Shown: positions 40,713 to 49,620 of the stretch, piece after piece
Layout of the letters: each line of letters begins with the position of its first letter
How positions within the stretch are numbered: the first letter of the stretch is position 1
From: Thermoleophilales bacterium
GTDB lineage: Bacteria; Actinomycetota; Thermoleophilia; Solirubrobacterales; 70-9
Direction of reading: 5' to 3'
DNA length: 64,000 nucleotides
NCBI GenBank assembly: GCA_020636955.1
Contig: JACJWY010000006.1
Span: forward strand, 1 to 64,000
Position numbers and translations under genes: made by a program
The notes under the pieces: model-generated
What the model was told of the DNA's origin: nothing
The model's input: the letters and a program-made list of their open reading frames with translations, nothing else
Databases searched by the model: none

Positions 40713-42917
40713 CTAGGCCCTCTCGTAGGTCGGATCCTTGGCCAGCTCCGGGGCCAGCGGCTCGCCCTTCGGATCCTTGTTGTCGACCAGATGACCCTCG
40801 AGGCTGACATTGGGAAGAATCCTGTCGAGCCAGCCGGGCAGCCACCAGGCCTTGTCTCCGAGCAGGGTAACCACGGCGGGCGCGATCACCAGGCGCACTA
40901 TCAACACATCGATCAGGATCGCCAGGCCGAGGCCGATGCCCATCATCTTGGCCACCACGTCGTCCTGGGTGACGAAGGCCGAGAACACGGAGGCCATGAT
41001 CAGCCCGGCAAAGAGGATCACTTTGCCGATTCTTGAAAGCCCGTGAATCACACTCTCCCTCGGCCGGTCGCCCTCGTTGTAAGCCTCGTGGATGCGGGAA
41101 AGCAGGAAGACGTTGTAGTCCATCGACAGGCCGAAGAGGATCGCGAAGATCATCACCGGAATGAAGGACATGATCGGAACCCCGCTATCAACCCCGATGA
41201 GGCTTGCGCCGATTCCCTTCTGGAAGACGGCGACGACAACCCCGTAGGCGGCCCCGATCGAAAGCAAGTTGAAGACGGCGGACACCAACGGCACCCAGAG
41301 CGAACGAAAGGCTGCCATCAGGAGCAGGACCGAGAGGCCGATCACCACGAGGATGAATACCGGCAGGCGCTCGGAGACCTTGTCCGAGAAATCTTCGAAG
41401 CTGGCCGTGTTACCACCGACGTAGGCGCTCAGATCGGTGCCTGCGGTGGCATCGGGCAGGACGGTGTCCCGCAGTTCCCTGAGCAGGTCGCTGGTCGCCG
41501 CATCCTGCGGTGAGGTGGTCGGAATCAGGAATATCGTCGCCATCTGATTGTCTTCGCTGGGGGTTGCCGGAGCGACACTGGCGACGCCATTGACCTGGCG
41601 CAGGTCCTTGACCACGGTGTCGAGCTGCTGCTTGCTTTGTTTAGCCCCGTCGGGGGTGTCGACGGCGATCAGAAATGGCCCGTTGACTCCCTTGCCGAAG
41701 CCTTCGCTGATCAGGTCGTAGGCGACCCGCTGGGTCTTGCCTTCCGGCTGATTGCCGTCATCCGGTGAACCGAGGCGCATGTCCAGCAGGGGAGAGGCGA
41801 AAACGATCAGCACGACCACTCCCGCCGCGATCGAAAGCCAAGGCCGGGCCGTGATCTTCTCGCCCCATTTGCCGAAAGCCGGGGAGGGCAGCACATGCTT
41901 GAGCTTTTTGGGCTTCAGCCAGCGCTGTAGGGCGCCGATCATGATTGGCAGGAAGGTGAGCGCGGAGACCACGACAGCAGCCACTCCGATCGCGGCGCCG
42001 ATCCCCATCTTGCCGATCAGCGGAATACCGATCACCAGGAGTCCGGCGATCGCAACCATGACGATCAATCCCGCAGCGAGTACCGCCGAACCGGAGGTGG
42101 CCGCTGATTTTGCCGCGGCATCCCGGGTCGAGTCTCCGGCCGCGGCCTGCTCCCGGTAGCGGCCAAGTATCAGCAGCGAGTAGTCGATCCCGGCGCCGAG
42201 GCCTAGCATCATCGCGATCGTCGCTGCGAAGTCGGGCAGGCCGAGCGGGGCGGCGAGGATGACCAGGAGCATCTGGCCGACCATGACGCCGAGCAGGGCG
42301 CCGAGCAGGGTGGCGATCATGGCAGCGATCGACCGGAACAGAAGCGAGAGCAGAAAGATCGCGATGATCACACCGATCAGCTCCCCGACGGGCGCCTGTT
42401 CCCGCTGGCCGGCGTCGATCACAATGCCTCGCATCGCCACTTCGACGCCTTCGCTCTTGACCGGATCGGTCGCGTCTTCGAGGCGCTCCGACTGGACCTT
42501 CGTCACGTCACCGAAGTCGAGGTTGTAGCGGACGTCGACGTAAGCGATCTTGCCGTCCCTGGAGACTCCGCTGGCATCCTGGGCAAAGGGGTTGCTTACG
42601 GTGAGAACGTCTGGCTGCTGCTTGATGTCCTTGAGAGAGTTCTGGATCGCCTGTTTCGTCGCCGGGCTCTCGATGTTGCCGTCGGTCGCGTTGAAGACGA
42701 CAGTGGCATCGACACCGGCCAGGGCCGGACTGTGCTCGTTGAAGAGGTCATAGGCCTGCTGGCTTTCGGTGCCGGGAACGTCGAAATTCTCCGGCGGAGC
42801 TTCACCGGCTGTGCCGGAAAGAATGCCGATCGCGATGACCGAGACGATCGCAACCGGGAGCGCAAGTTTCCAGTTACCGGTAATGAAGCGGGCGAGACGG
42901 GCAAGCAGGTCAGACAT
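40713..42917 (-). CDS. MMPL/RND-family transporter
   Basis: A 734-residue exporter with the MMPL layout: TM1 near residue 18, an extracytoplasmic domain, a block of helices (~180-380), a second external domain (~400-520), and a final helix block (~535-690). Signature segments include GLGAGIDYSLLI and GLSMDYNVFLLSR. It may move lipids or drugs out of the cell by proton motive force. It is divergent from a TetR gene, and a near-perfect palindrome lies between them. Confidence 0.92.
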   Translation of the reverse strand: MSDLLARLARFITGNWKLALPVAIVSVIAIGILSGTAGEAPPENFDVPGTESQQAYDLFNEHSPALAGVDATVVFNATDGNIESPATKQAIQNSLKDIKQQPDVLTVSNPFAQDASGVSRDGKIAYVDVRYNLDFGDVTKVQSERLEDATDPVKSEGVEVAMRGIVIDAGQREQAPVGELIGVIIAIFLLSLLFRSIAAMIATLLGALLGVMVGQMLLVILAAPLGLPDFAATIAMMLGLGAGIDYSLLILGRYREQAAAGDSTRDAAAKSAATSGSAVLAAGLIVMVAIAGLLVIGIPLIGKMGIGAAIGVAAVVVSALTFLPIMIGALQRWLKPKKLKHVLPSPAFGKWGEKITARPWLSIAAGVVVLIVFASPLLDMRLGSPDDGNQPEGKTQRVAYDLISEGFGKGVNGPFLIAVDTPDGAKQSKQQLDTVVKDLRQVNGVASVAPATPSEDNQMATIFLIPTTSPQDAATSDLLRELRDTVLPDATAGTDLSAYVGGNTASFEDFSDKVSERLPVFILVVIGLSVLLLMAAFRSLWVPLVSAVFNLLSIGAAYGVVVAVFQKGIGASLIGVDSGVPIMSFIPVMIFAILFGLSMDYNVFLLSRIHEAYNEGDRPRESVIHGLSRIGKVILFAGLIMASVFSAFVTQDDVVAKMMGIGLGLAILIDVLIVRLVIAPAVVTLLGDKAWWLPGWLDRILPNVSLEGHLVDNKDPKGEPLAPELAKDPTYERA

Positions 42918-42973
42918 TTGTCTCCAGAGGTGAGGGGAAGGAGGGAAGCGGGCAAATTATCACAGTGAACGCA

Positions 42974-42994
42974 AAACTGCAGTCTCTGCAGTTT
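42974..42994. promoter_or_regulatory. Operator between MMPL exporter and TetR genes
   Basis: AAACTGCAG (42974-42982), TCT, CTGCAGTTT (42986-42994) is a perfect 9-3-9 inverted repeat between the divergent genes. CAGTGAA and TTTCACTG further out extend the symmetry imperfectly. A TAGGAT at 43001-43006 may be the -10 of tetR. The TetR protein probably represses both directions from here. Confidence 0.8.
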
Positions 42995-43012
42995 CACTGC
43001 TAGGATTTGCCT

Positions 43013-43654
43013 GTGCCCGGCGTAACCAGACCAGGACTTCGTGAGCGAAAGAAGGCCAGAACCCGCGAAACCATTGTTCGCGTGGCGCTCGAGCTGTTCG
43101 CAGAGCAGGGTTACGCCCGCACCACGATCTCCCGGATCGCCGAGGCCGCGGAGGTATCCCCGCGCACCGTCTCCACTTACTTTCCCGCCAAGGAAGACAT
43201 CGTCTTTGACGTCAGTGCGGAAGGCAAGGAACGGCTTGTCGCCGCGATCCAGGAACGGCCAGCCGGAAAGGACACGATGGAAGCTTTGCGGGAATGGCTG
43301 GTGGGGGAGCGTGAGGTTTTCGACCACGAGCAGGAGCTACACACCTGCCAGCGCATCGTGATCGACCGGGAAGAGTCGCTGCTGCTTCACGAGCAGGCCC
43401 TGATGCATGAATTCGAGCTGGTGCTGGCCGACGGCCTCGCCCTGGATCTCGGGGTTCCGGCCACAGATTTGAAACCCCGCATGGCGGCCGCTGCGGCGAT
43501 GGCCGTCTTCGACCTGCTTCACGACGAGGGTCACGCCGAGCGTGCCGAAGGCCAGATGCCCTCGATCGACGAGCAGCTCGAGCTGCTCGACCAGGCTCTT
43601 GCCTTCATCGACGGTGGCGTCAGCGCACTCCGCGGGCGCCGTCAGAGTCCTTAA
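43013..43654 (+). CDS. TetR-family transcriptional regulator of the MMPL exporter
   Basis: A 213-residue regulator with the helix-turn-helix ELFAEQGYARTTISRIAEAAEVSPRTVSTYFPAKEDI (listed in parts: residues ~27-60) and a C-terminal helical domain. GTG 43013 is preferred over TTG 43007, because a TAGGAT element ends seven bases before it, so the transcript may begin at the start codon. No ribosome-binding site is seen. The palindrome 20-40 bp upstream is the likely operator. Confidence 0.88.
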   Translation: MPGVTRPGLRERKKARTRETIVRVALELFAEQGYARTTISRIAEAAEVSPRTVSTYFPAKEDIVFDVSAEGKERLVAAIQERPAGKDTMEALREWLVGEREVFDHEQELHTCQRIVIDREESLLLHEQALMHEFELVLADGLALDLGVPATDLKPRMAAAAAMAVFDLLHDEGHAERAEGQMPSIDEQLELLDQALAFIDGGVSALRGRRQSP

Positions 43655-43660
43655 GCAGAA

Positions 43661-43686
43661 CCGCCCCGGCAGGCGAGCCGGGGCGG
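43661..43686. terminator. Convergent hairpin terminator
   Basis: CCGCCCCGGC (43661-43670) and GCCGGGGCGG (43677-43686) form a perfect 10-bp hairpin with a six-base loop, between the convergent tetR and NlpC/P60 genes. There is no T run, as is common for actinobacterial terminators; it could serve both strands. Confidence 0.6.
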
Positions 43687-43711
43687 GGGTGCCTTCGGGA
43701 GGGAAGCCTTC

Positions 43712-44302
43712 CTAGAAGTTTCCGGGATGGCGTGCCGAAAATCGGCCCGGGGTTGAACGCAGGCTGGTACTCCAGCCGGGGCCGTTACCCGGCGTCATGG
43801 AAGTGTCGAACCTGAGTCCGGCAACGATCATGTAGGCGTGACTCGGATTGGAGTAGACCGTGATCCACCTGCCCTTGCCGGGGCGCTTCCAGTTCATGTA
43901 TCCGGTCGAGGCGAGAGGGTAGGCCACAAAACGTCCGCCGCGGAGTGCATAGCTGACCGAACCAGAGCAGTCGTAGCCGCTGTCAAAGAAGCTGGCGTGT
44001 CCGCCGCCGTAGACGTAAGGCTTGTTGCGAATGCGGTTGGCCCATGCGATGACCTTTTTGACCCGCGCCGGGGCGCTGGCCGGTGCATAAGCCTTGCCAC
44101 GAATCAGGCGGGCTTTCCGAATCGGCTTGCACTTGGTTGCGCCGACCGTGAGCCCGCCGCTGGAGGAGGCCGCCTTGCAGGAGGCCTTGGCGCTGGAGGG
44201 TGTGCCGATCGCCAGGGTGAGGCAGAAGCCGAGCAGGCCGATCAGGCCAATTGCGAGGCTGCGTACGAACGATCTCTGGGTTTGAGGGGATGAGGGGAAG
44301 AT
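43712..44302 (-). CDS. NlpC/P60-like secreted cell-wall hydrolase, non-standard start
   Basis: The frame is open from 44351 to 43712. It encodes a signal peptide (VRSLAIGLIGLLGFCLTLA, cleavage near AKA) and a C-terminal NlpC/P60-like domain with nucleophile Cys112 in YDCSGSVSYAL and His155 in SNPSHAYM. The first ATG/GTG/TTG is GTG 43927, inside the catalytic domain. The best-placed initiator is ATC at 44302, six bases after AAGGAG (44315-44310). A c-di-AMP riboswitch lies immediately upstream, as for many actinobacterial cell-wall hydrolase genes. An AUC start, or a sequence error that removed an ATG, are the two explanations. Confidence 0.8.
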   Translation of the reverse strand: MFPSSPQTQRSFVRSLAIGLIGLLGFCLTLAIGTPSSAKASCKAASSSGGLTVGATKCKPIRKARLIRGKAYAPASAPARVKKVIAWANRIRNKPYVYGGGHASFFDSGYDCSGSVSYALRGGRFVAYPLASTGYMNWKRPGKGRWITVYSNPSHAYMIVAGLRFDTSMTPGNGPGWSTSLRSTPGRFSARHPGNF

Positions 44303-44317
44303 GCCGATCTCCTTTTC

Positions 44318-44445
44318 AGTGCCTGCGGAGTTAGCTGACGGGCTAGCGCTCTAGGAGTCGCGCTCTCACTCATTCGAGTGGGTTCGCCCCAACTGCTTGG
44401 GTCCCCCGCTTTCCGGAACTTCGAAGCCCGGAAATTCGGCATATC
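44318..44445 (-). promoter_or_regulatory. c-di-AMP riboswitch (ydaO/yuaA type)
   Basis: On the minus strand the leader contains the conserved ydaO blocks in order: GCGGGGGACCCAAG, TTGGGGCGAACCC, a variable hairpin, GAGAGCGCGACTCC, and CCCGTCAGCTAACTCCGCAGGC. An AAGGAG follows directly. These match the ydaO class (cyclic di-AMP, generally an OFF switch), which in Actinobacteria precedes NlpC/P60 and resuscitation-factor genes. Ends are approximate. Ligand binding would lower expression of the hydrolase. Confidence 0.9.
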
Positions 44446-44540
44446 GGTTTTCAGAAACACGAAGTGTAGAGGATTTCCTAATACAACGCTAACAAACCGT
44501 CCGTTCTGCCGAAGTTGCGGATTGCCGTAGGGTTGCAGGA

Positions 44541-45248
44541 ATGAAACCTGCCCGACATCGGGAAATTACTTTTGAGCCCTTCGAGGCAGTCTCAATTGCC
44601 AACCACGAAGCCAAATTCAAGGTGGCCGAAGAGGTGGCCGCAATGGCCGAGTCCGGCCAGGTGATCGGGGCCGGGTCCGGGTCGACTGCCTTCCTGGCGG
44701 TGCGGGCCATTGCCGCGAGGGTGAGACACGGAGAGCTGCACGACATCCGGCTCATCCCGACCTCGATCGAGTCAGAACTGACCATCACCGGCCTTGGGCT
44801 TGCCCAGGCGGACCTGGCCGAAGTTGCCCCGGATTGGCTGTTTGACGGGGCCGACGAGGTTGATCCCGACGGAAACCTGATCAAGGGGCGGGGCGGAGCC
44901 CTTTTTCGAGAGAAACTGCTCTTTTCCGCCTGCCAGTTGCGTCGGGTGCTGATCGACCCCGGCAAGCGGGTCGATCGCCTCGGGACGAACTTCGCGGTGC
45001 CGGTGGAGGTCGTTCCGCGGGCCGCTTCGGTGGCAACCGCCGCCCTGAAGGAGATCGGAGCCGCCGAAACGGTAATCCGCACCGGATCGGGAAAGGACGG
45101 CCCGGTACTTACCGAGCAGGGCAACCTGCTGATCGACTGCCGTTTCGAAGCGATCGAGGACGGTCTCGAAGACGAAATCAGCAGGATTGTCGGCGTGCTC
45201 GACTCCGGGCTCTTCCAGGGCTACGGGCCGGAAGTCATCGCCGCCTGA
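44541..45248 (+). CDS. rpiA: Ribose-5-phosphate isomerase A
   Basis: A 235-residue enzyme interconverting ribose-5-phosphate and ribulose-5-phosphate. It has GAGSGSTAFLAV, the DGADEVDPDGNLIKGRGGALFREK active-site segment (given in parts: residues ~109-130), and the late strand GNLLIDCRF. Many actinobacteria use RpiB instead, so an RpiA is of interest. The start is ATG 44541 with GCAGGA just upstream; it is divergent from the riboswitch-controlled hydrolase and convergent with the ABC permease. Confidence 0.93.
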   Translation: MKPARHREITFEPFEAVSIANHEAKFKVAEEVAAMAESGQVIGAGSGSTAFLAVRAIAARVRHGELHDIRLIPTSIESELTITGLGLAQADLAEVAPDWLFDGADEVDPDGNLIKGRGGALFREKLLFSACQLRRVLIDPGKRVDRLGTNFAVPVEVVPRAASVATAALKEIGAAETVIRTGSGKDGPVLTEQGNLLIDCRFEAIEDGLEDEISRIVGVLDSGLFQGYGPEVIAA

Positions 45249-45254
45249 AACGGC

Positions 45255-46049
45255 TCAGATGATGAGGCGCCTTGTCAGTCGGGCAATGGCGAGGCGCCAG
45301 AGGGCCAGGGCCAGCATCAGCAGTCCAAGGAAGCGGAGCGCGTCAACTGCTTCCATGCCGAAACAGGCATCACGGACCAGTTGTACCAACTGATAGAGGG
45401 GATTGAACTGGGCCGCGACCTGGAAGCCCTGCGGTAGCTGATCGATCGGGAAGAAGGTTCCGGCGACCAGGAAAAGCGGAGTAATAACCAGGGTCGTGAC
45501 GTAGTTGAACTGGTCGATTTTCGAAACCGAGGCAGCCATGGTGATCCCGAAGGCAGAAAAGGCGAGGGCGGTGACGAAGGCGAAGATCGGGACCAGCAGC
45601 ATCGTCACTTTCGGCTCCAGCCCGAAGAACATGGTCACGATCAGGGGGAAACAGCCGAATATCGCCGATCTGAGGCCGATCCAGAGCATTTCCGCGGTGA
45701 CCAGCTCCTCCACGTCGACCGGAGCGGCGAGAATCGCGTCGTAGGTTCGCTGGAAGCGTTCCTTGACAAAGGTCCCGAACATGGCCGGCAGGGCGGAGGA
45801 GAAGACCACGGCCGTCGCAACCAGGCCGGTTCCGACGAACTGCACGTAGTCGATCCCGTCAACGTCGGCGACCAGGGTCGATCCCAGTCCCAGGCCGAAG
45901 GCGAGCAGATAGACGATCGGCTCGAAGGTGCTGGTAAAGGCAGTCGACTTCCAGAACGTCCGGAAGTTGGCGAACTCGCGGCCCATCACGGCGAGGATCA
46001 CGGCCGGTTCCAGCCGCCGCACCGACCTTGTCTGGTCCGACGGTCTCAC
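45255..46049 (-). CDS. ABC-2 type transporter permease
   Basis: A 264-residue permease with six predicted helices, of the DrrB/NodJ type (EPIVYLLAFGLGLG, ERFQRTYDAILAAPV, FNPLYQLVQLVRD). The start is GTG 46049, overlapping the ATPase stop as GTGA; the longer in-frame extension is translation of the ATPase gene in another frame. The permease itself looks intact. Its partner ATPase is frame-disrupted, so function of the transporter is uncertain. Substrate unknown (drug or polysaccharide). Confidence 0.88.
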   Translation of the reverse strand: MRPSDQTRSVRRLEPAVILAVMGREFANFRTFWKSTAFTSTFEPIVYLLAFGLGLGSTLVADVDGIDYVQFVGTGLVATAVVFSSALPAMFGTFVKERFQRTYDAILAAPVDVEELVTAEMLWIGLRSAIFGCFPLIVTMFFGLEPKVTMLLVPIFAFVTALAFSAFGITMAASVSKIDQFNYVTTLVITPLFLVAGTFFPIDQLPQGFQVAAQFNPLYQLVQLVRDACFGMEAVDALRFLGLLMLALALWRLAIARLTRRLII

Positions 46050-46949
46050 TCTGCGTCCTCGCCGGTGAGCATCACGAAGACGTCCTCCAGTGACCCTGCC
46101 CGGTGCACGGCATCCTGCAGGATCAGCCCCGGCCGGCCATCTCGGCTCCCACGATCGCGATCGCCGGGCCGGCGGCACGGACCTCGAGCCCGGCCTCCTC
46201 GGCCGCGGCGCGGACCTCGCCGAGCCGTTCCGGCGGTCCATAGAACCTCGGCTGTCCGTTCACCGGCATGCTCGGCGATCAGTTCCTTCAGGGGTGGCTC
46301 TGGCAATCACCTTTCCGGCCGCGACAACCGCCACCTCGTCGGCGAGCCGCTCGGCCTCCTCGATGTAGTGGGTCGACATCAGGATCGTCGTGCCGCCGGA
46401 GCGCAGCTCCTCGATCAGGTCCCAGACCTCGGTCCGGATCTGCGGATCGAGCCCGACGGTCGGCTCGTCGAGGAGGAAGAGCCGGGGGCTGTGGACGAGC
46501 CCGCGAGCGACCAGCAGCCGTCGGCGCATCCCGCCGGAGAGCTCATCGACGGCGTCCTTGCGCCGGTCCTGCAGGCGGGCGATGTCAAGCGCCCGGTCGA
46601 CGGCCGCGTCGATGTCCTTGACGCGGTAGAGCCGGGAGAAGATCCGCAGGTTGTCCTCGACGGTGACGTCGATGTCGAGGTTGTCGAGCTGGGGTACGAC
46701 TCCCATTGCGGCCCGCGCCTGTTTGGCCTCACCGGGCAGCTCGTATCCGAGGACCCGGATCACGCCCGAATCGGGGATCGCCTGCCCGGTCAGCATTTTC
46801 ATGGTGGTCGACTTTCCGGCGCCGTTGGGTCCGAGGAGCCCGAGGCAGATGCCTTCGTCAACCACCAGGTCGAGGCCGTCAACAGCGTTGATCGACCCGA
46901 AACTCTTCTTCAGGTCGTGGAGCTCGATCGCGGGCATCCGGGCAGTCAA
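46046..46949 (-). pseudogene. ABC transporter ATPase (DrrA/NodI type) with three frame disruptions
   Basis: The first 225 residues are intact: Walker A GPNGAGKST, Q loop, signature LSGGMRRRL, Walker B LFLLDEP, H loop STHYIEEA. Beyond 46295 the family C-terminus is present but split over frames: KELIAEHAGERTAEV (46294-46244), YGPPERLGEVRAAAEEAG... (46242-46133), then LILQDAVHRAGSLEDVF to the stop at 46046. One extra base near 46292, one near 46243 and one missing near 46133 explain this. Either the gene is decaying or the sequence has indel errors. The TGA still overlaps the permease start. Confidence 0.8.
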
Positions 46950-47014
46950 TCAAACCGTTGAAACCGGGTGTCGGACCGCTTCATCGCGTCCGGTCCCGAG
47001 GGTAGCCTGCGGCC

Positions 47015-48202
47015 ATGATCAGGGGTCGGATAAGGCGTGGGGAGGGTGAATCCGCCGAGACGTCGGCCGACCAGGTGATCGAGATAGACGCGGGTGAACT
47101 GTCGAATGTGTTTGCGGTCCCCACCTGGCTTCGCAACGCCGGACTGGGGGCCTGGTTTCTGGTCGGCATCGCGATCCTGCTGCTCGCCCTGGTCTGGCTG
47201 GCTTCGCTGACCGAGGTGATCGTGGTCCCGGTGATCGTTGCCTCGATCGTTGGCGCGGTCGGTTCACCCCTGGTTTCGAAAATGAACGGCCACGGCCTGC
47301 CACGGGGAATTGGCGCAATCCTGGTCATGCTGCTGCTGATCCTGATCGGCGCCGGTTGTGCCGTCATGGTGGTAAACGGGATCGTCAGGGAGGTTCCCGA
47401 AATCAGCCGGGACCTCAATCAGGCGACCGACGACCTGAGCCAGTTCCTGACCGACCAGGGCATCGACAAGGAACAGGTGGAAAAGGCGAAGGAAGGGGCA
47501 AAGGAGGGCGCAACCTCAAGCATCGGCACGCTGCTTTCGGGGCTGCTGTCCGGAATTGCCGGGATATCTTCGGCCTTCTTCTTCCTCGCCATGGTGCTGC
47601 TCAGCTCCTTTTTCATGCTGAAGGACGGTCCGTCAATTCGGGGCTGGGCCGAACGGGCATCAAGCCTGCCTCCGCAGGTCGCGCGGATCGTCTCCGGGCG
47701 GATGATCGCCTCGCTGAGGGGTTACTTCGCGGGGGTGACGATCGTGGCGGCTTTCGGCGCCGTGGTGGTGATGATCGGCGCGCTGATAATCGGGGTTCCG
47801 CTGGTCGGGACGATCGGCGCGGTCACCTTCATCGCCGGTTACGTGCCTTACCTTGGCGCCTGGACGGCCGGGATTTTCACGGTGCTGCTCGCTTATGGTT
47901 CGGGCGGGACCGACGCTGCGATAGGCATGGCGGTCGTTCAGTTACTGGCCAACGGGATCCTTCAGCAGATGGTCCAGCCTTTTGCGATGGGCAGTACGCT
48001 GGGAATTCATCCCCTGGCAGTACTTGTGGTCACCATCGCCGGAGGCGCGCTCTTCGGCTCGATCGGACTGATTATCGCGGCGCCGCTTGTTGCCGCGGCC
48101 GCCGGAGTCGTTACTGACCTGAAGTCGGCCGAGGAGAAATCAGAAGATCGATCAGCCGGTAATGAAGGGCCAGGCGTTGAACCGACAGCAGCCCCGACTT
48201 GA
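47015..48202 (+). CDS. AI-2E family transporter (UPF0118)
   Basis: A 395-residue membrane protein of PF01594 with about eight helices. The family signature region includes YVPYLGAWTAGI and the C-terminal helices NGILQQMVQPFAMGSTLGIHPL. Members transport varied substrates (AI-2, Na+/Li+ antiport); the specific role is unknown. The last 92 bp overlap the 3' end of the convergent TreT-like gene. Confidence 0.9.
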   Translation: MIRGRIRRGEGESAETSADQVIEIDAGELSNVFAVPTWLRNAGLGAWFLVGIAILLLALVWLASLTEVIVVPVIVASIVGAVGSPLVSKMNGHGLPRGIGAILVMLLLILIGAGCAVMVVNGIVREVPEISRDLNQATDDLSQFLTDQGIDKEQVEKAKEGAKEGATSSIGTLLSGLLSGIAGISSAFFFLAMVLLSSFFMLKDGPSIRGWAERASSLPPQVARIVSGRMIASLRGYFAGVTIVAAFGAVVVMIGALIIGVPLVGTIGAVTFIAGYVPYLGAWTAGIFTVLLAYGSGGTDAAIGMAVVQLLANGILQQMVQPFAMGSTLGIHPLAVLVVTIAGGALFGSIGLIIAAPLVAAAAGVVTDLKSAEEKSEDRSAGNEGPGVEPTAAPT

Positions 48203-49547
48203 CCTTGAGCTTCGCCTCCTGGCCGATCGTGGCTGCCCGGCCGGTGTCATCGAGCAGGGAATCGATCGCGGCGGCAAAGGCGGGAAGGTCGCGAGGATCA
48301 TCGATCAGCAGGCCCGAGACACCGTCATCGATCTGGTCCTGAATGCCTCCGATGCGGCTGGCGACCATCGGGCGCGCCTTCCACATTCCTTCCGAGACGG
48401 TCAGGCCGAAGCCCTCGGCCAGGCTCTTTTGGACGATCACGTCGGCTCGCCTCTGGATCGCATTGACCATGAAGGCGTTTTCGTCGAGGTCATCCATCGG
48501 CAGGCTGACCAGATGCACCCGTGAGCGAGCCTCCGCGGGCAGGTTCCGGAATTGTTCGAGCACGTCCTTGTAGACGGCAGCGCCCTCGGGGTCGTCATCG
48601 ACGCCGGCGCTGTCGGGGCCGACCAGGGCCAGATGAGCCGTCTGGTCCTTCAAGTCGGCCGCGAAGAGTGCGAGCAGGCCGCCGTGGTCTTTCAGTTTGT
48701 CCCATCGGGAAACCTGGACGACCAGGGGAACTTCCGGCGGCAAGGTTGAATCCTGGACGACCACGCCCGAACTCAAAACCTCACCAAGGCTGCCGTCGGG
48801 TCGGGTGAAAGTCGGTGCCCGGTCAGGTTTGCCTGCGACGAGCCCGATTGCCCCGAGCACTGCGTCGCGGGTTACGTCGTCGATCTCCGAATTCTTGGGG
48901 GTGAAGGCGTCGATTCCCGGAGGGATGATGTGTGAAAGCCCGTCCGGCAGGCATTCCCAGATATAGGAAGGACGGGAAAACACACAGGCATGAGCCTGGC
49001 TTGCTTCATCGGCCAGGAAACGCTCGGCCCGCTCAGTGAATTCGTTCGATTCATCGACTCCGATGTGACAACGCCAGATCACGGTCGCGCCGCGGCCGCG
49101 GATGGCAGGCACCAGACCCGCCGTCTGGGGATCATGCAGGATCACCACGTCTTCCGGCGAAACTGTTTCCGCCAGTTGGCGGCCGCTATCGGCGAGCGAA
49201 TCCACGTAGAACTGCTTTTCGTCCGGTCCCAGTGGTCCGCCGTCCCCGGGGTCGCCGTGGAAGTTGTTGTGAAGGCGTTTGGTCAGTCGGAAGAAGGACG
49301 GTTCTTCCTGCAGCACCACCCAGCGGGTGTCCACCCCGTCATCGAGCACATAGGGAAGGTAGGCCCGCAGCATCTCCGCCACGCCGCCTCCCCGGGCGGT
49401 GGAGTTCACGTTCCACACCACGCGGCCGTCAAGGCGTCCACGCGCACCGTCTGCGAGCTGCTCGAGCGGGCCGAAGTCGACGCCCAGCAATTCGCGGTAT
49501 CGCTCCAGTGGCTGCGGTTCCAGTTCGACCTGGATGGGTTCTGCCAT
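48111..49547 (-). CDS. Trehalose synthase (TreT-like glycosyltransferase, GT4)
   Basis: A 478-residue GT-B glycosyltransferase. The N-terminus has the TreT hallmark VVWNVNSTARGGGVAEML, then HDPQTAGL and WRCHIGVDESN. The GT4 donor site shows QVSRWDKLKDH and the EX7E element SLAEGFGLTVSEGMWK. TreT makes trehalose reversibly from NDP-glucose and glucose, an osmolyte/stress function. The 3' end overlaps the AI-2E gene on the other strand by 92 bp. Confidence 0.88.
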   Translation of the reverse strand: MAEPIQVELEPQPLERYRELLGVDFGPLEQLADGARGRLDGRVVWNVNSTARGGGVAEMLRAYLPYVLDDGVDTRWVVLQEEPSFFRLTKRLHNNFHGDPGDGGPLGPDEKQFYVDSLADSGRQLAETVSPEDVVILHDPQTAGLVPAIRGRGATVIWRCHIGVDESNEFTERAERFLADEASQAHACVFSRPSYIWECLPDGLSHIIPPGIDAFTPKNSEIDDVTRDAVLGAIGLVAGKPDRAPTFTRPDGSLGEVLSSGVVVQDSTLPPEVPLVVQVSRWDKLKDHGGLLALFAADLKDQTAHLALVGPDSAGVDDDPEGAAVYKDVLEQFRNLPAEARSRVHLVSLPMDDLDENAFMVNAIQRRADVIVQKSLAEGFGLTVSEGMWKARPMVASRIGGIQDQIDDGVSGLLIDDPRDLPAFAAAIDSLLDDTGRAATIGQEAKLKVKSGLLSVQRLALHYRLIDLLISPRPTSGQ

Positions 49548-49620
49548 GAGGCAGCAATCTACGGGAAGTCCCGGCGCCCCGTGGCCCGGGACCTCCCGCG
49601 TCAGGATCTGCGCGGACCGG

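Noticed and set aside
43838..44293. 151-codon plus-strand frame opposite the NlpC/P60 gene
   Set aside because: Antisense to a recognisable signal peptide and catalytic domain.
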